Of a stretch of DNA of 11,469 nt, positions 1 to 7,298 are shown in pieces. Within the stretch, counting starts at the first letter, position 1. Each line of letters starts with the position of its first letter. The DNA is from Candidatus Methanomethylophilaceae archaeon (GTDB lineage Archaea > Thermoplasmatota > Thermoplasmata > Methanomassiliicoccales > Methanomethylophilaceae). Below the pieces are notes generated by a model. That model did no database searches. It worked only from the letters and a program-made list of their open reading frames with translations, and was not told the DNA's origin. The stretch is from NCBI GenBank assembly GCA_013329105.1, contig DUKW01000133.1, positions 1 through 11,469 on the forward strand. Direction: 5' to 3'. The translations under genes and the position numbers were made by a program.

Positions 1-61
1 GTCGCTGAAGACATGATAATAAAGCAGCAAAGACCCAGGCTTGCTGCAAAGTATCCTTCAC
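1..61 (-). CDS. 5' end of an unidentified gene downstream of secG (partial)
   Basis: Reading leftward, a GTG at 61-59 overlaps the secG TGA stop (60-58) as GTGA, the usual arrangement of translationally coupled genes, and its frame stays open to the window edge. The visible residues begin MKDTLQQAWVFAALLSC, turning hydrophobic at once, as for a signal peptide or first membrane helix. In the same frame a TTG at 49-47 has an SD-like AAGGA (58-54) four bases upstream and is an alternative start. Only about 20 codons are visible, so no family can be assigned. The position suggests co-transcription with secG. The call rests on the overlap, the SD-like sequence and the open frame alone. Confidence 0.45.
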   Translation of the reverse strand, partial: MKDTLQQAWVFAALLSCLQR

Positions 62-222
62 ATGGGCCAGAGAATCTGAGCTATGACTACAGTGATGGAA
101 AGGACTATACAGGCTATTATGACACTGTAAGGACCGATTTTCAATGAGGTCTCGTCCTCGGTATCGAAATAACGGATAAGACCGGCTGAGGACTGGAAAC
201 CCTCAGTTTTCTTTTTTGCCAT
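58..222 (-). CDS. secG: Preprotein translocase subunit Sec61-beta / archaeal SecG
   Basis: This 54-aa protein is the small beta subunit of the archaeal SecYEG/Sec61 channel, a tail-anchored membrane protein at the edge of SecY. It has the layout of archaeal Sec61-beta: a lysine-rich start (MAKKKTEG), then SSAGLIRYFD at about residues 11-20, matching the conserved SAGL(I/V)RY(F/M) motif, an acidic linker (TEDET), and one C-terminal hydrophobic helix at about residues 31-51 (YSVIIACIVLSITVVIAQIL) ending in WPM. Family members are normally about 50-60 aa. The ATG at 222 has no SD, but a TATTTATA box is centred about 27 bases upstream, so the mRNA is probably leaderless. It is divergent from lysS and overlaps the next gene by GTGA. 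The plus-strand reading frame across the same bases (1-147) is its antisense shadow. Confidence 0.93.
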   Translation of the reverse strand: MAKKKTEGFQSSAGLIRYFDTEDETSLKIGPYSVIIACIVLSITVVIAQILWPM

Positions 223-245
223 CATTAACTTCAATTTATCTTTTC

Positions 246-253
246 TATAAATA
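246..253 (-). promoter_or_regulatory. TATA box for secG
   Basis: On the minus strand this reads TATTTATA, centred about 27 bases upstream of the secG ATG at 222. With the usual archaeal TATA-to-start distance of about 25 bases, transcription would begin at or just before the ATG, which fits the lack of an SD. It lies in the 101-base divergent spacer shared with lysS. Confidence 0.6.
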
Positions 254-289
254 CCTTACCGCTCGCCAACCGGATCTTCTGGCAAGACA

Positions 290-297
290 TTTATATC
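290..297 (+). promoter_or_regulatory. TATA box for lysS
   Basis: TTTATATC is centred about 30 bases before the ATG at 324. The same octamer lies upstream of the DRG GTPase gene (within 6113-6121). No SD is seen between the box and the ATG, so the transcript is probably leaderless or nearly so. Confidence 0.6.
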
Positions 298-323
298 TCT
301 CGGTAATACCAACGGGCGATAGT

Positions 324-1874
324 ATGCATTGGGCAGACGTCATCGCCAGGGATTTGATGTCAACCGGAGACAAGCACCTGATCTCGGCAGGCATTAGTCC
401 AACGGGTTTCATCCACGTCGGCAGTCTACGTGAAGCGGTCACCGCCGAGACCGTGCGTAAGGCACTAGCAGATCAAGGCGCCGACGTACGGATGATCTAT
501 CTTATCGATTCTTACGACCCGCTGCGGCGGCGCTATGATTTTTTGCCTGAGGGTTATGAAGACGAAGTAGGAAAGCCTATAAGCCATGTCCCATGTCCAT
601 ACGGTTGTCATGACACTTATGCCGATCATTTTATCAAGCCGTTCATGGAGTCGATGGACGAGATCGGTGTGAACTGCGAACTGTTCTGGACCCACGAGCT
701 CTATGAGAGGGGTATGTTCACAGAGACTATCGATGCCACTTTCAGGAGGCGTAATAAGGTGTTGGAAATTCTCAATGGCGTTACGGGCCGTGAGATGCCC
801 GATGGCTTCTATCCTTTTAGTCCCCTGTGCAAGCGCTGTGGAAGGTTAAACGGTACACATATAACCGCTTACGAGTACCCATATGTTCATTATGTGTGTG
901 ATTGCGGAGAGAGCGGTAAGGCTGATATTCGCAAAGGCGAGGGCAAACTGAGTTGGAGACTGGAATGGCCGGCCAAGTGGAAGATCTTTGGCGTTACTTG
1001 TGAACCATTCGGAAAGGACCATGCAGCAGCGGGAGGTTCATATGATTCAGGTGTGAGGTTGGTGAGGGAGGTCTTCGACGCTGAACCGCCTTATCCCATA
1101 CCTTACGAGTTCATACAGTTGAAGGGTAAAGGCCAGATGCATAAGTCTACGGGTTCGTCCGTCTCCGGTATCGACGCCCTTAAGATGATGCCATCCACTG
1201 TCTTCACCTACACAATCATACGCGTCAATCCGGAGAGGCATATCGATTATGATTCAGGCCTGGGCATATTAGACATGGTGGACGAGTATGACCGTGTGGA
1301 GAGGCTTTATTACGAAGGGGGAGCGACAGAAAAGGAGGAGGATCTCCTGAGGGCGTATGAACTGTCACAGCCCAACGGTCCGCGGCCCACCATGTCCATA
1401 CAGATACCATATAGGCATTTGGTGAACGTGGTGCAGATCTCCCGTGATTTCGATGATATACTGACGATCCTGAGGAGAACGACAGACTTTCAGGGTGTGG
1501 ACATCGACGACCTCAAGACCCTGGAGAAACGTGTGGAATGCGTCAGATACTGGCTGAACGCTTTCGCACCAGAGTCGGTCAAATTCAAGATATCGGAAAC
1601 ATTGCCGGATGTGGAGATAAGCCCTGAAGAATCGGTCTTCCTCAAGGAGCTGCTCCAGGTCTTGGAGGGCTGTGAATGGACGGGTGATGCCGTCCATAAC
1701 GCCGTATATGAGACGGCAAAGGCCAGCTCCCTTGGAGCAAAGAAAGCGTTTCAGACCCTCTACCTCATATTCATAGAAAGGCGCTCAGGTCCGCGTCTCG
1801 GTCATTTCCTGGCGACGCTGGAGCGGGACTTCGTCCTACGGCGCATCGCGGAGGCAGCAGAGAAGGCTGCCTAG
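324..1874 (+). CDS. lysS: Lysyl-tRNA synthetase, class I (LysRS1)
   Basis: This 516-aa protein charges tRNA-Lys with lysine and belongs to the class I LysRS found in many archaea and few bacteria, unrelated in fold to class II LysRS. The Rossmann catalytic core begins at about residue 20 with the HIGH-type signature in SPTGFIHVGSLREA (HVGS at 31-34). A cysteine-rich insert carries CPYGCHDTYADH and later CKRCG and CDCG pairs, as expected for zinc knuckles. The KMSKS-type loop is at about 269-276 but reads GQMHKSTG. The C-terminal half is helical, as expected for the anticodon-binding region. The open frame extends upstream to 216, but the ATG at 324 is preferred: homology starts there, a TATA box sits about 30 bases before it, and the longer frame would overlap the secG promoter and start. 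The TAG stop overlaps that of top6A. Confidence 0.93.
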   Translation: MHWADVIARDLMSTGDKHLISAGISPTGFIHVGSLREAVTAETVRKALADQGADVRMIYLIDSYDPLRRRYDFLPEGYEDEVGKPISHVPCPYGCHDTYADHFIKPFMESMDEIGVNCELFWTHELYERGMFTETIDATFRRRNKVLEILNGVTGREMPDGFYPFSPLCKRCGRLNGTHITAYEYPYVHYVCDCGESGKADIRKGEGKLSWRLEWPAKWKIFGVTCEPFGKDHAAAGGSYDSGVRLVREVFDAEPPYPIPYEFIQLKGKGQMHKSTGSSVSGIDALKMMPSTVFTYTIIRVNPERHIDYDSGLGILDMVDEYDRVERLYYEGGATEKEEDLLRAYELSQPNGPRPTMSIQIPYRHLVNVVQISRDFDDILTILRRTTDFQGVDIDDLKTLEKRVECVRYWLNAFAPESVKFKISETLPDVEISPEESVFLKELLQVLEGCEWTGDAVHNAVYETAKASSLGAKKAFQTLYLIFIERRSGPRLGHFLATLERDFVLRRIAEAAEKAA

Positions 1875-2971
1875 AGCAGTATGCCCATCTGTGACAGTTT
1901 CTCAGGGAGATAAGTGTCAGTGACGAAATCGAGGCCGTATTTGGCCAGAGCTTGTTGCTCCGCCTTCTTTCCCATTTCCAGCATAGCTTCTATCTCCGAA
2001 CGCCAGAACTCATCGTTGAAACGGGGGTCTTTGAGTTCGCTTTTAAGTGCATCCACATCCTTCTCAGTCAGTTTGTCGGAGGGGAGATCATAGTTCAGTA
2101 TGTCCGAGCTGGTTATGCCGACATATTCCGCTGCAGGTGTGGCAAGATATTCTGATATGTGTGCCGTCTTTATCGCGCCGTAAGCGACGGATGCAAATAT
2201 CCGGAACGACCATGGGTCGCCGTCGGTGAAAACTACCACTGGCAGTCCCGCTTCTTCATTCAGGCGCTTGATGAAGCGCCGTGTGCTGCGGGCGGGCTGT
2301 CCTTTAAGATGTACGAGGAGGGCGTTGCTTTGCTCATCAAAAGCATTCTCTACCAGACGGTCGAACATACCGCCAGTCTCTATGGCTATTACAAAATCCG
2401 CTCCGACACTTTTGATTTCCACCTTGTCCTTCTCTACATTGTACGGTATGTTGTAACCGGAATCGCCGACATCGTCGCGACAGTTGATGGTTTTTCTCTT
2501 TCCTTTTCGATCGGTCTCTATCAAGGTGAGGTCACCTATCACCCTGGCGCCGTCTTCTTCCGGGCGGAGCCTGAAGTCCTCGCGCATGCAATGCGTTATG
2601 ACCTCTAAATCTTCGGCGAGAAGATTGCTCTCATCCTGGTTATGAAATTTACCATTTCCCCATCCTTCGGATATATAGTACATTTCCCTCAAGGTGGATG
2701 AGTGTTGGTTCTCAATCATGTCTCGTATGAAGTCGACCATATAGAGGGTGCGGAGCATGAGCGTGGCGCCTTTAATCTTCTTGGCGCTGCGTGAAGTTGT
2801 CATATCGCCATAGATCCATACATTTTTCTGGGGATCAAATTTGATATTCTTTTTGGAGCGTAAAGCCAGCTCCAGATGGGGAATTTGGCCATCGTCAAGC
2901 TGAGTGTAGATACTCTTTACGATGTTAAGTAACTCTTCTGTAACCTTTTTTTGTTTTTCAGTAATCGTCAT
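1871..2971 (-). CDS. top6A: DNA topoisomerase VI subunit A
   Basis: This is the DNA-cleaving subunit of the type IIB topoisomerase TopoVI (A2B2), which relaxes and decatenates duplex DNA; it is homologous to Spo11. The 366-aa length is normal for archaeal Top6A. The N-terminal 5Y-CAP/winged-helix domain contains [14 protein letters not shown] at about residues 94-107, whose tyrosine pair includes the nucleophile that links covalently to the 5' DNA end. The Toprim domain is visible as [12 protein letters not shown] (metal-binding Glu) and [12 protein letters not shown] (DxD-type acidic site); the residues after DGDP (WSFRIF) differ from the more usual YGxxIY form. The ATG at 2971 lies inside the end of top6B (14-base overlap) and has a strong SD, GGAGG, six bases upstream within the top6B coding sequence. 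No separate promoter is evident, so it is probably coupled to top6B. Confidence 0.95.
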   Translation of the reverse strand: MTITEKQKKVTEELLNIVKSIYTQLDDGQIPHLELALRSKKNIKFDPQKNVWIYGDMTTSRSAKKIKGATLMLRTLYMVDFIRDMIENQHSSTLREMYYISEGWGNGKFHNQDESNLLAEDLEVITHCMREDFRLRPEEDGARVIGDLTLIETDRKGKRKTINCRDDVGDSGYNIPYNVEKDKVEIKSVGADFVIAIETGGMFDRLVENAFDEQSNALLVHLKGQPARSTRRFIKRLNEEAGLPVVVFTDGDPWSFRIFASVAYGAIKTAHISEYLATPAAEYVGITSSDILNYDLPSDKLTEKDVDALKSELKDPRFNDEFWRSEIEAMLEMGKKAEQQALAKYGLDFVTDTYLPEKLSQMGILL

Positions 2972-5012
2972 CGAGTTCCTCCTCCTCTATCTCCTCTTCT
3001 GCCTCTTCCTCTATCTCCTCCTCTACCTCTTCTTCTACCTCCTCCTTTACCGTAGCTTCTATCTCGTTTATCTCCATTCCTTTGATACCCCAGTCACCTG
3101 GCAGAGGATCGGCACCTATAATCATGGCAGGATCGAGACCGGACATGAAGATAGCGGTCTCGTCGAACACGTCAGCCATCTCCCCATCGAGTTGGAAATA
3201 GAGTTCCACCGATTCGGAGGGCGCCAGATTGAGGAATTGCCATGTGGTTTTGCCATCTTCTTTCACCTCGACGAGGTTCTCAGACAGAATGCTTTCATTC
3301 AGGCAGCTTCGGGGGAGGGCACTGTGGAGCATGAAACTCTTGGCTTTGTTGGTATAGTTATAGATTTGATAATGTATGTGACGCAGGCCTTGTTTATCAG
3401 TTTGCGAAAAAGGCTCCACCCATATAACATTCATGATCTTGGTGATGGTACGGCTCAGATCGGGTACGGGCTTCCCTAGTATGTTGGCGCTTTTCTCAGC
3501 TATCTGGGGAAGTATCTCTTGTACCACCTCAAATTTGGCGCGTGTTTTCTTCTTCTTCTCCTTTTTATTAAGATGACTCTTTAGATGGCGGCCGCATAGC
3601 TTCAATGCTAAAGATATCTCTTTTTGGATCTCCTCTATATTGGCAACGGCTTCCTTTCCTTCTGATGTGAAGGGTACTTTCGTGGAGGCGATGTGAACTA
3701 GGATGATGGCAGGTCCGAATGGTATGCCCTTGCCTCCCCGCTGCTCCAGTCCGTAATTGCGCCAGTCTATAGATTCTACAGCCTTGGTTATGGCGCAGGC
3801 CCCTTGCTGATAAAGCAACGGTACACGGTTGGCAAAGCGCAGTATGGTGACTTGGCTGTCTGATGGGAGCTCTCCACCGTACACTATGCCCGCCTCAACG
3901 ATGAGGGGATTCCCGTTAACGACTGTGGGTGAACGCGTCACCGGTGGGGCGTAATACTCAGGGCGATGGCCTTCCAGCACATGTTTCAGCCCTTTTTTTA
4001 TCAGCTCTTCGCCTATAGGGGAAAGACAATCAGTGGGCGGTGCCCTTATCTTTACGTTTGCCACAGCCTTGAGGAGGTCGCGGGCCTGCTCTCTCCCAAT
4101 GGACGCTGGATCCGCATCGCCGTCTATGCCTGACAAATAGAGTATCTCATTGGCCACATAATCGGTGATACGGCTAAAGTCATTCTTAAGGAAGTTGCGA
4201 ACAGTCTTCTGTTTCGTCTCGCGCGCCATGTGCATTATGTCCCCAATCTCAAGACCTTGAATATGAGGCTTGACCTCTCTGGCCTTGGGAGGCATACGGG
4301 ACGTGGCTCTTTCAAAGACATATTTTTTACCGTCAGGGTCTGTATATGTCAGCCGGGCATGGGGATTTACGATGGCTGTATTTTTGAGATATTCAAAGAC
4401 AGACTGTTTTCCCCTCACATATCGTCCGCGGATGTAGTATTCTATCCTAGTACCATGATCCTTGCCAGGCCATATGAAAGGCTGATCGTTACTCACCTCG
4501 GGACGGTTTTTCTTTGTGTCCACGCTTATGTCCATGACCCACGCCACGTCTTCATCGGTTTTGGACATAACCCGTGCGGGTTTACCGGTGGTGATATTGC
4601 CGTACATAACGGTGGCGGAGATACCTATGCCCTGTTGTCCCCGTGACTGTCTTCGCGCATGGAACCTAGAACCAAAAAGGAGACGCCCGAAGACGTTGGG
4701 CATCATATGATGTACTATCCCTGGACCATTGTCTTCAACCACCACATGAAATTCATCCTCCTCATCTGTACGCTCCAATAGGACGGATATCTCAGGTAGT
4801 ACCCCCGCCTCTTCACAGGCGTCCAGGGCGTTATCGACGGCCTCCTTTATGCCTATAAGCAGTGCCTTTGACTGGGAATCGAAACCAAGTATGTGCTTGT
4901 TCTTCTCAAAAAACTCGGTAATAGAGATCTCTTGCTGTTTGCCGGCCAATGTACTGGCTAGCCCCTTCATTGGTGAGATGCCCGTGTTGTTGGCGTTGTC
5001 TTCCGAGTGCAT
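2958..5012 (-). CDS. top6B: DNA topoisomerase VI subunit B (GHKL ATPase)
   Basis: This is the ATP-binding gate subunit of TopoVI. The Bergerat/GHKL fold is clear: N box EAVDNALDACEEA (about 57-69), G1 box VEDNGPGI (about 93-100), and G2 region SRGQQGIGISATVMYGN (about 123-139). The transducer domain contains STKVPFTSEGKEAV, whose lysine corresponds to the gamma-phosphate-contacting switch lysine. A C-terminal beta-rich segment resembles the Ig-like domain of longer archaeal forms, and the protein ends in a run of E(I/V/A)EE repeats closing with LDDDY. At 684 aa it is longer than the shortest archaeal homologues (about 530 aa). I chose the ATG at 5012: its TATA box is about 26 bases upstream. 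The in-frame TTG at 5021 would add only three residues and sits too close to the TATA box. top6A follows with a 14-base overlap. Confidence 0.95.
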   Translation of the reverse strand: MHSEDNANNTGISPMKGLASTLAGKQQEISITEFFEKNKHILGFDSQSKALLIGIKEAVDNALDACEEAGVLPEISVLLERTDEEDEFHVVVEDNGPGIVHHMMPNVFGRLLFGSRFHARRQSRGQQGIGISATVMYGNITTGKPARVMSKTDEDVAWVMDISVDTKKNRPEVSNDQPFIWPGKDHGTRIEYYIRGRYVRGKQSVFEYLKNTAIVNPHARLTYTDPDGKKYVFERATSRMPPKAREVKPHIQGLEIGDIMHMARETKQKTVRNFLKNDFSRITDYVANEILYLSGIDGDADPASIGREQARDLLKAVANVKIRAPPTDCLSPIGEELIKKGLKHVLEGHRPEYYAPPVTRSPTVVNGNPLIVEAGIVYGGELPSDSQVTILRFANRVPLLYQQGACAITKAVESIDWRNYGLEQRGGKGIPFGPAIILVHIASTKVPFTSEGKEAVANIEEIQKEISLALKLCGRHLKSHLNKKEKKKKTRAKFEVVQEILPQIAEKSANILGKPVPDLSRTITKIMNVIWVEPFSQTDKQGLRHIHYQIYNYTNKAKSFMLHSALPRSCLNESILSENLVEVKEDGKTTWQFLNLAPSESVELYFQLDGEMADVFDETAIFMSGLDPAMIIGADPLPGDWGIKGMEINEIEATVKEEVEEEVEEEIEEEAEEEIEEEELDDDY
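2978..2988 (-). promoter_or_regulatory. Shine-Dalgarno site for top6A inside top6B
   Basis: The message reads AGAGGAGGAGG here, with six bases between the last G and the top6A ATG at 2971. The same bases encode Glu codons of the TopoVI-B acidic tail, so one stretch is both coding and ribosome-binding. It is the strongest GGAGG-type SD in the window. Confidence 0.7.
2979..3050 (-). repeat. Degenerate 12-bp tandem repeat coding the TopoVI-B acidic tail
   Basis: About six imperfect copies of a 12-base unit (GAGGAGATAGAG-like on the coding strand) encode consecutive four-residue E-x-E-E blocks with x = V, I or A. The plus strand here is nearly pure pyrimidine. The periodicity suggests growth by slippage, with the acidic character retained. 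The tail lies after the last recognisable TopoVI-B domain. Confidence 0.75.
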
Positions 5013-5033
5013 CCTATACAAAGAAGAACCAGG

Positions 5034-5042
5034 TATTTATAA
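5034..5042 (-). promoter_or_regulatory. TATA box for the top6BA operon
   Basis: The minus strand reads TTATAAATA, centred about 26 bases upstream of the ATG at 5012. It lies in the 45-base gap after the zinc-ribbon gene, so top6BA can be transcribed independently of that gene. It supports the ATG at 5012 over the TTG at 5021. Confidence 0.6.
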
Positions 5043-5057
5043 GATTTACCGGCAGGA

Positions 5058-6053
5058 TCACTCTTCAAACCCCTCTCCGCAATTGGGACAGAACTCCGCA
5101 TCTGCCTCCACCTCAGCACCGCATTCGGAGCATACGAGCTTGTCGCCTTCTTCCTCCTCTGTTAACTGCTGAGGGGGAATATACTTCGGTATTATACGTC
5201 CGCAGCCGGGACATACTTCTGCATCCTTGCTGAGTGATGTGCCGCACTGAATACAGGGTCTGCCGTCGCGTGGCGGGATGCGCCCCGCCTCTTCCATTTC
5301 TGTTATGACCCTATCCAGGTTACGTCTTATCCACCAGGAAACCAATGCCAGCAGGAAGAACGGTATGCCTACCCATGTGAAAATGTTGATGAAGTTCTGA
5401 CCAAAGTAGAATAACCAGGCATCATACTGTTCCATAGTCAATGGGCCGTCTCCGACCGCCGTCCTGATCTCTTCTCCATCTTTTACGCCCTCGAAGTAGA
5501 AGATATAATTGCTTCCATTCTCTAGCGGTATCTCGGCGCTCCAGATCCATCCGCCGGAACGTTCAGTGCTGGTATTTTCAAGCAAATAACTGTCCAGTAC
5601 GGTGCCGCTCCTTGACTCTAAGTACACCATATTCACTTCGGACACGATGACCTTGACATTGTCGCAGCCAGGCATGACCGTGACCTCGTATATGTATGTG
5701 CCGTTATCGGATATGCTGTACGGTGCCACCGTACCATCGATGAGGCCGCCATCAGAGGAGCTCACTTTGCCGTAGCCGCCGTTGTCATAATAGCTGACAG
5801 TAAAAGCGGTGGCCATGGCACTGACCGTTAGAACAAGGACTGCCCCCCATAACATGATCCAGCGGATGTCCTTAAGGCCGAAATTTTTTGGTATGAGGTA
5901 ACCCGCTATGGCTATGAGGAGCGGGGCCATGTATAAGGCGCCGCTCTTCTCGCCCCATAAGAGAAAGAATGAGAGTATCAGCGTCAGGACGATACCGATT
6001 GGCATTGCATAACGGCTTTTTATGAATGAGGTGAAATTACTCTCGGTCGGCAT
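5058..6053 (-). CDS. Membrane protein with two C-terminal zinc ribbons
   Basis: No named family is recognised. The protein (331 aa from the ATG at 6053) begins with about three hydrophobic helices: IGIVLTLILSFFLLW, YMAPLLIAIAGYLI and WIMLWGAVLVLTVSAMATAF. A hydrophilic, Tyr/Ser/Gly-rich, beta-looking region of about 130 residues follows, probably extracytoplasmic. A fourth helix (FTWVGIPFFLLALVSWWI) is followed by basic RRNLDR. The tail holds two zinc ribbons, each CX2CX10CX2C: CIQCGTSLSKDAEVCPGCG and CSECGAEVEADAEFCPNCG. It ends in acidic FEE. By the positive-inside rule the zinc ribbons should face the cytoplasm. An ATG at 6065 would add four residues; 6053 is preferred because a TATA-like GTTTTAAAC lies about 28 bases upstream and GGGAG lies just before it. 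The gene precedes top6BA on the same strand but is separated from it by a promoter. Its role is unknown. Confidence 0.85.
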   Translation of the reverse strand: MPTESNFTSFIKSRYAMPIGIVLTLILSFFLLWGEKSGALYMAPLLIAIAGYLIPKNFGLKDIRWIMLWGAVLVLTVSAMATAFTVSYYDNGGYGKVSSSDGGLIDGTVAPYSISDNGTYIYEVTVMPGCDNVKVIVSEVNMVYLESRSGTVLDSYLLENTSTERSGGWIWSAEIPLENGSNYIFYFEGVKDGEEIRTAVGDGPLTMEQYDAWLFYFGQNFINIFTWVGIPFFLLALVSWWIRRNLDRVITEMEEAGRIPPRDGRPCIQCGTSLSKDAEVCPGCGRIIPKYIPPQQLTEEEEGDKLVCSECGAEVEADAEFCPNCGEGFEE

Positions 6054-6076
6054 CTTCTCCCGCATAAACTCGTTCC

Positions 6077-6085
6077 GTTTTAAAC
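6077..6085 (-). promoter_or_regulatory. TATA-like box for the zinc-ribbon membrane protein gene
   Basis: GTTTAAAAC on the minus strand is centred about 28 bases upstream of the ATG at 6053 but only 16 from the ATG at 6065. That spacing favours the shorter protein. It forms half of a divergent promoter region with the DRG gene. Confidence 0.4.
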
Positions 6086-6112
6086 ATTGCCTCGATGCGG
6101 CGCAAATGATTA

Positions 6113-6121
6113 ATTTATATC
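6113..6121 (+). promoter_or_regulatory. TATA box for the DRG GTPase gene
   Basis: ATTTATATC is centred about 36 bases upstream of the ATG at 6153, predicting a leader of only about 10 bases. It contains the same TTTATATC octamer as the lysS promoter. No strong SD precedes the ATG. Confidence 0.55.
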
Positions 6122-6152
6122 AGTGTAGGATCTCAGGATGCAGTAGGTTACA

Positions 6153-7256
6153 ATGGCCAAGACCATCGAGGAACAGATAAAAGAACTCGAAGAGGAGATC
6201 AGTAACACCAAGTACAATAAGGCCACCCAATCTCATATTGGTAGGCTTAAGGCCAAGATAGCCCGTCTGAGCGCAGAGCAGGAGAAGAGGCGCTCTACCA
6301 AAGGGTCCGGGAAGGGTTACAACGTAAAGAAGGCAGGCAATGCGACCGTGGCGTTGGTGGGGTTCCCAAGTGTAGGAAAGTCTACTTTACTCAATCAATT
6401 GACTGGAGCCAAAAGTGAAGTCGGGGACTACCATTTCACCACCCTTGATGTGGTGCCCGGAGTGATGGAACATAAGCATGCCAAGATTCAAATTCTTGAC
6501 ATGCCAGGACTCATTCGTGACGCCTCACGGGGAAAGGGCCGAGGTAGAGAGGTGATAGCCGCTGCCCGCTCCTCGGACCTCATACTCTTCGTTGCTGATG
6601 TCTTCGAGCCCAACCTCTATGTGCTCATAAATGAGTTAGAGAATGCCGGTATAAGGCTCAATCAGAAAAAACCGGATGTTGTGATAACTCCCACTGATAG
6701 AGGGGGAATAAACGTTCTAAGCACGGTGAGAATGACGAAGATGGACGAGGAGCTTGCCAAGGACATGACATCCGCGTTCGGTTATGTCAATGCGAACATC
6801 GTAATTCGAGAGGACGTGGATGAGAACCAGTTCCTGGATGTGCTGACTGGTAATCGTGTGTATATCAAAGCGCTTATCGCTGTTAATAAGGTCGACCTTA
6901 TAGATGAGTCGCAGCTGCCTGAGATATATGCCCGTCTCCCGGATTTCCGCAAAGTGGCGGTTTCCGCTCAGCAGGGGACGGGCATAGAGCAGCTCAAAGA
7001 CGCCATTTTTGAGACCATTGACCTTATAAGGGTATATATGAAACCCCAGGGCCAAGAGGCAGACATGAATGAGCCCCTGATAGTGCGTAGGGACAGCACC
7101 GTCGGCGATGTCTGTGATCAGATACACCGATCTTTCCGCCCCAACTTCCGTTATGCTAATATCTGGGGGCCCAGCGCAAAGTTCCCCGGTCAGATGGTTG
7201 GCATTGATCATGTGGTCCAGGACGGTGATGTGATATCGATAATCATAAAGCGCTAG
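6153..7256 (+). CDS. DRG-family GTPase with TGS domain (Obg superfamily)
   Basis: This 367-aa protein matches archaeal and eukaryotic DRG/Rbg GTPases, which in eukaryotes bind translating ribosomes and relieve stalled translation. A charged N-terminal helical segment (1-60) resembles the DRG HTH/coiled region. The G domain follows: G1 GFPSVGKST (70-78), G2 around FTTLDVVPG (95-103), G3 DMPGL (116-120) and G4 NKVD (about 246-249). An insertion between G3 and G4 is the S5D2L-type region typical of DRG proteins. The last 80 residues form a TGS domain (MNEPLIVRRDSTVGDVCDQI to DVISIIIKR). Length and domain order are standard. It has its own TATA box and lies 42 bases before hisS, which also has its own. 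The function in this organism is inferred from the family. The stop is TAG. Confidence 0.93.
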   Translation: MAKTIEEQIKELEEEISNTKYNKATQSHIGRLKAKIARLSAEQEKRRSTKGSGKGYNVKKAGNATVALVGFPSVGKSTLLNQLTGAKSEVGDYHFTTLDVVPGVMEHKHAKIQILDMPGLIRDASRGKGRGREVIAAARSSDLILFVADVFEPNLYVLINELENAGIRLNQKKPDVVITPTDRGGINVLSTVRMTKMDEELAKDMTSAFGYVNANIVIREDVDENQFLDVLTGNRVYIKALIAVNKVDLIDESQLPEIYARLPDFRKVAVSAQQGTGIEQLKDAIFETIDLIRVYMKPQGQEADMNEPLIVRRDSTVGDVCDQIHRSFRPNFRYANIWGPSAKFPGQMVGIDHVVQDGDVISIIIKR

Positions 7257-7268
7257 GAGTCGACAAAC

Positions 7269-7277
7269 AATTAATAC
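7269..7277 (+). promoter_or_regulatory. TATA-like box for hisS
   Basis: AATTAATAC lies in the 42-base gap after the DRG gene, centred 26 bases before the hisS ATG. No SD precedes that ATG, so a separate leaderless hisS transcript is plausible. Read-through from the DRG gene is also possible. Confidence 0.5.
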
Positions 7278-7298
7278 CCATGCTATTATCTCGAAACG

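Noticed and set aside
1..147. Plus-strand open frame ending in TGA, looking like the 3' end of a gene
   Set aside because: It is antisense to secG, whose protein motif, TATA spacing and stop are all convincing. The plus-frame protein shows no recognisable motif.
186..217. Hairpin CTGAGG/CCTCAG followed by a T-rich run, resembling a plus-strand intrinsic terminator
   Set aside because: It lies inside the secG coding sequence: the T-run is the complement of the AAA/AAG lysine codons after the start and the stem falls in the next codons. It could still act on an incoming plus-strand transcript, but coding explains it.
216..323. 36-residue N-terminal extension of lysS
   Set aside because: It would start inside the opposite-strand secG start, cover both promoters, and add residues without family similarity.
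2922..3479. Plus-strand frame of 185 codons opposite top6B with a Leu/Tyr-rich start
   Set aside because: Its hydrophobic, repetitive beginning is only the complement of the GAG-rich acidic tail repeat; the rest is a shadow of top6B.
6138..6146. ATG CAG TAG mini-frame before the DRG gene
   Set aside because: The TATA position predicts transcription starting at about 6143, so the ATG would not be in the message.
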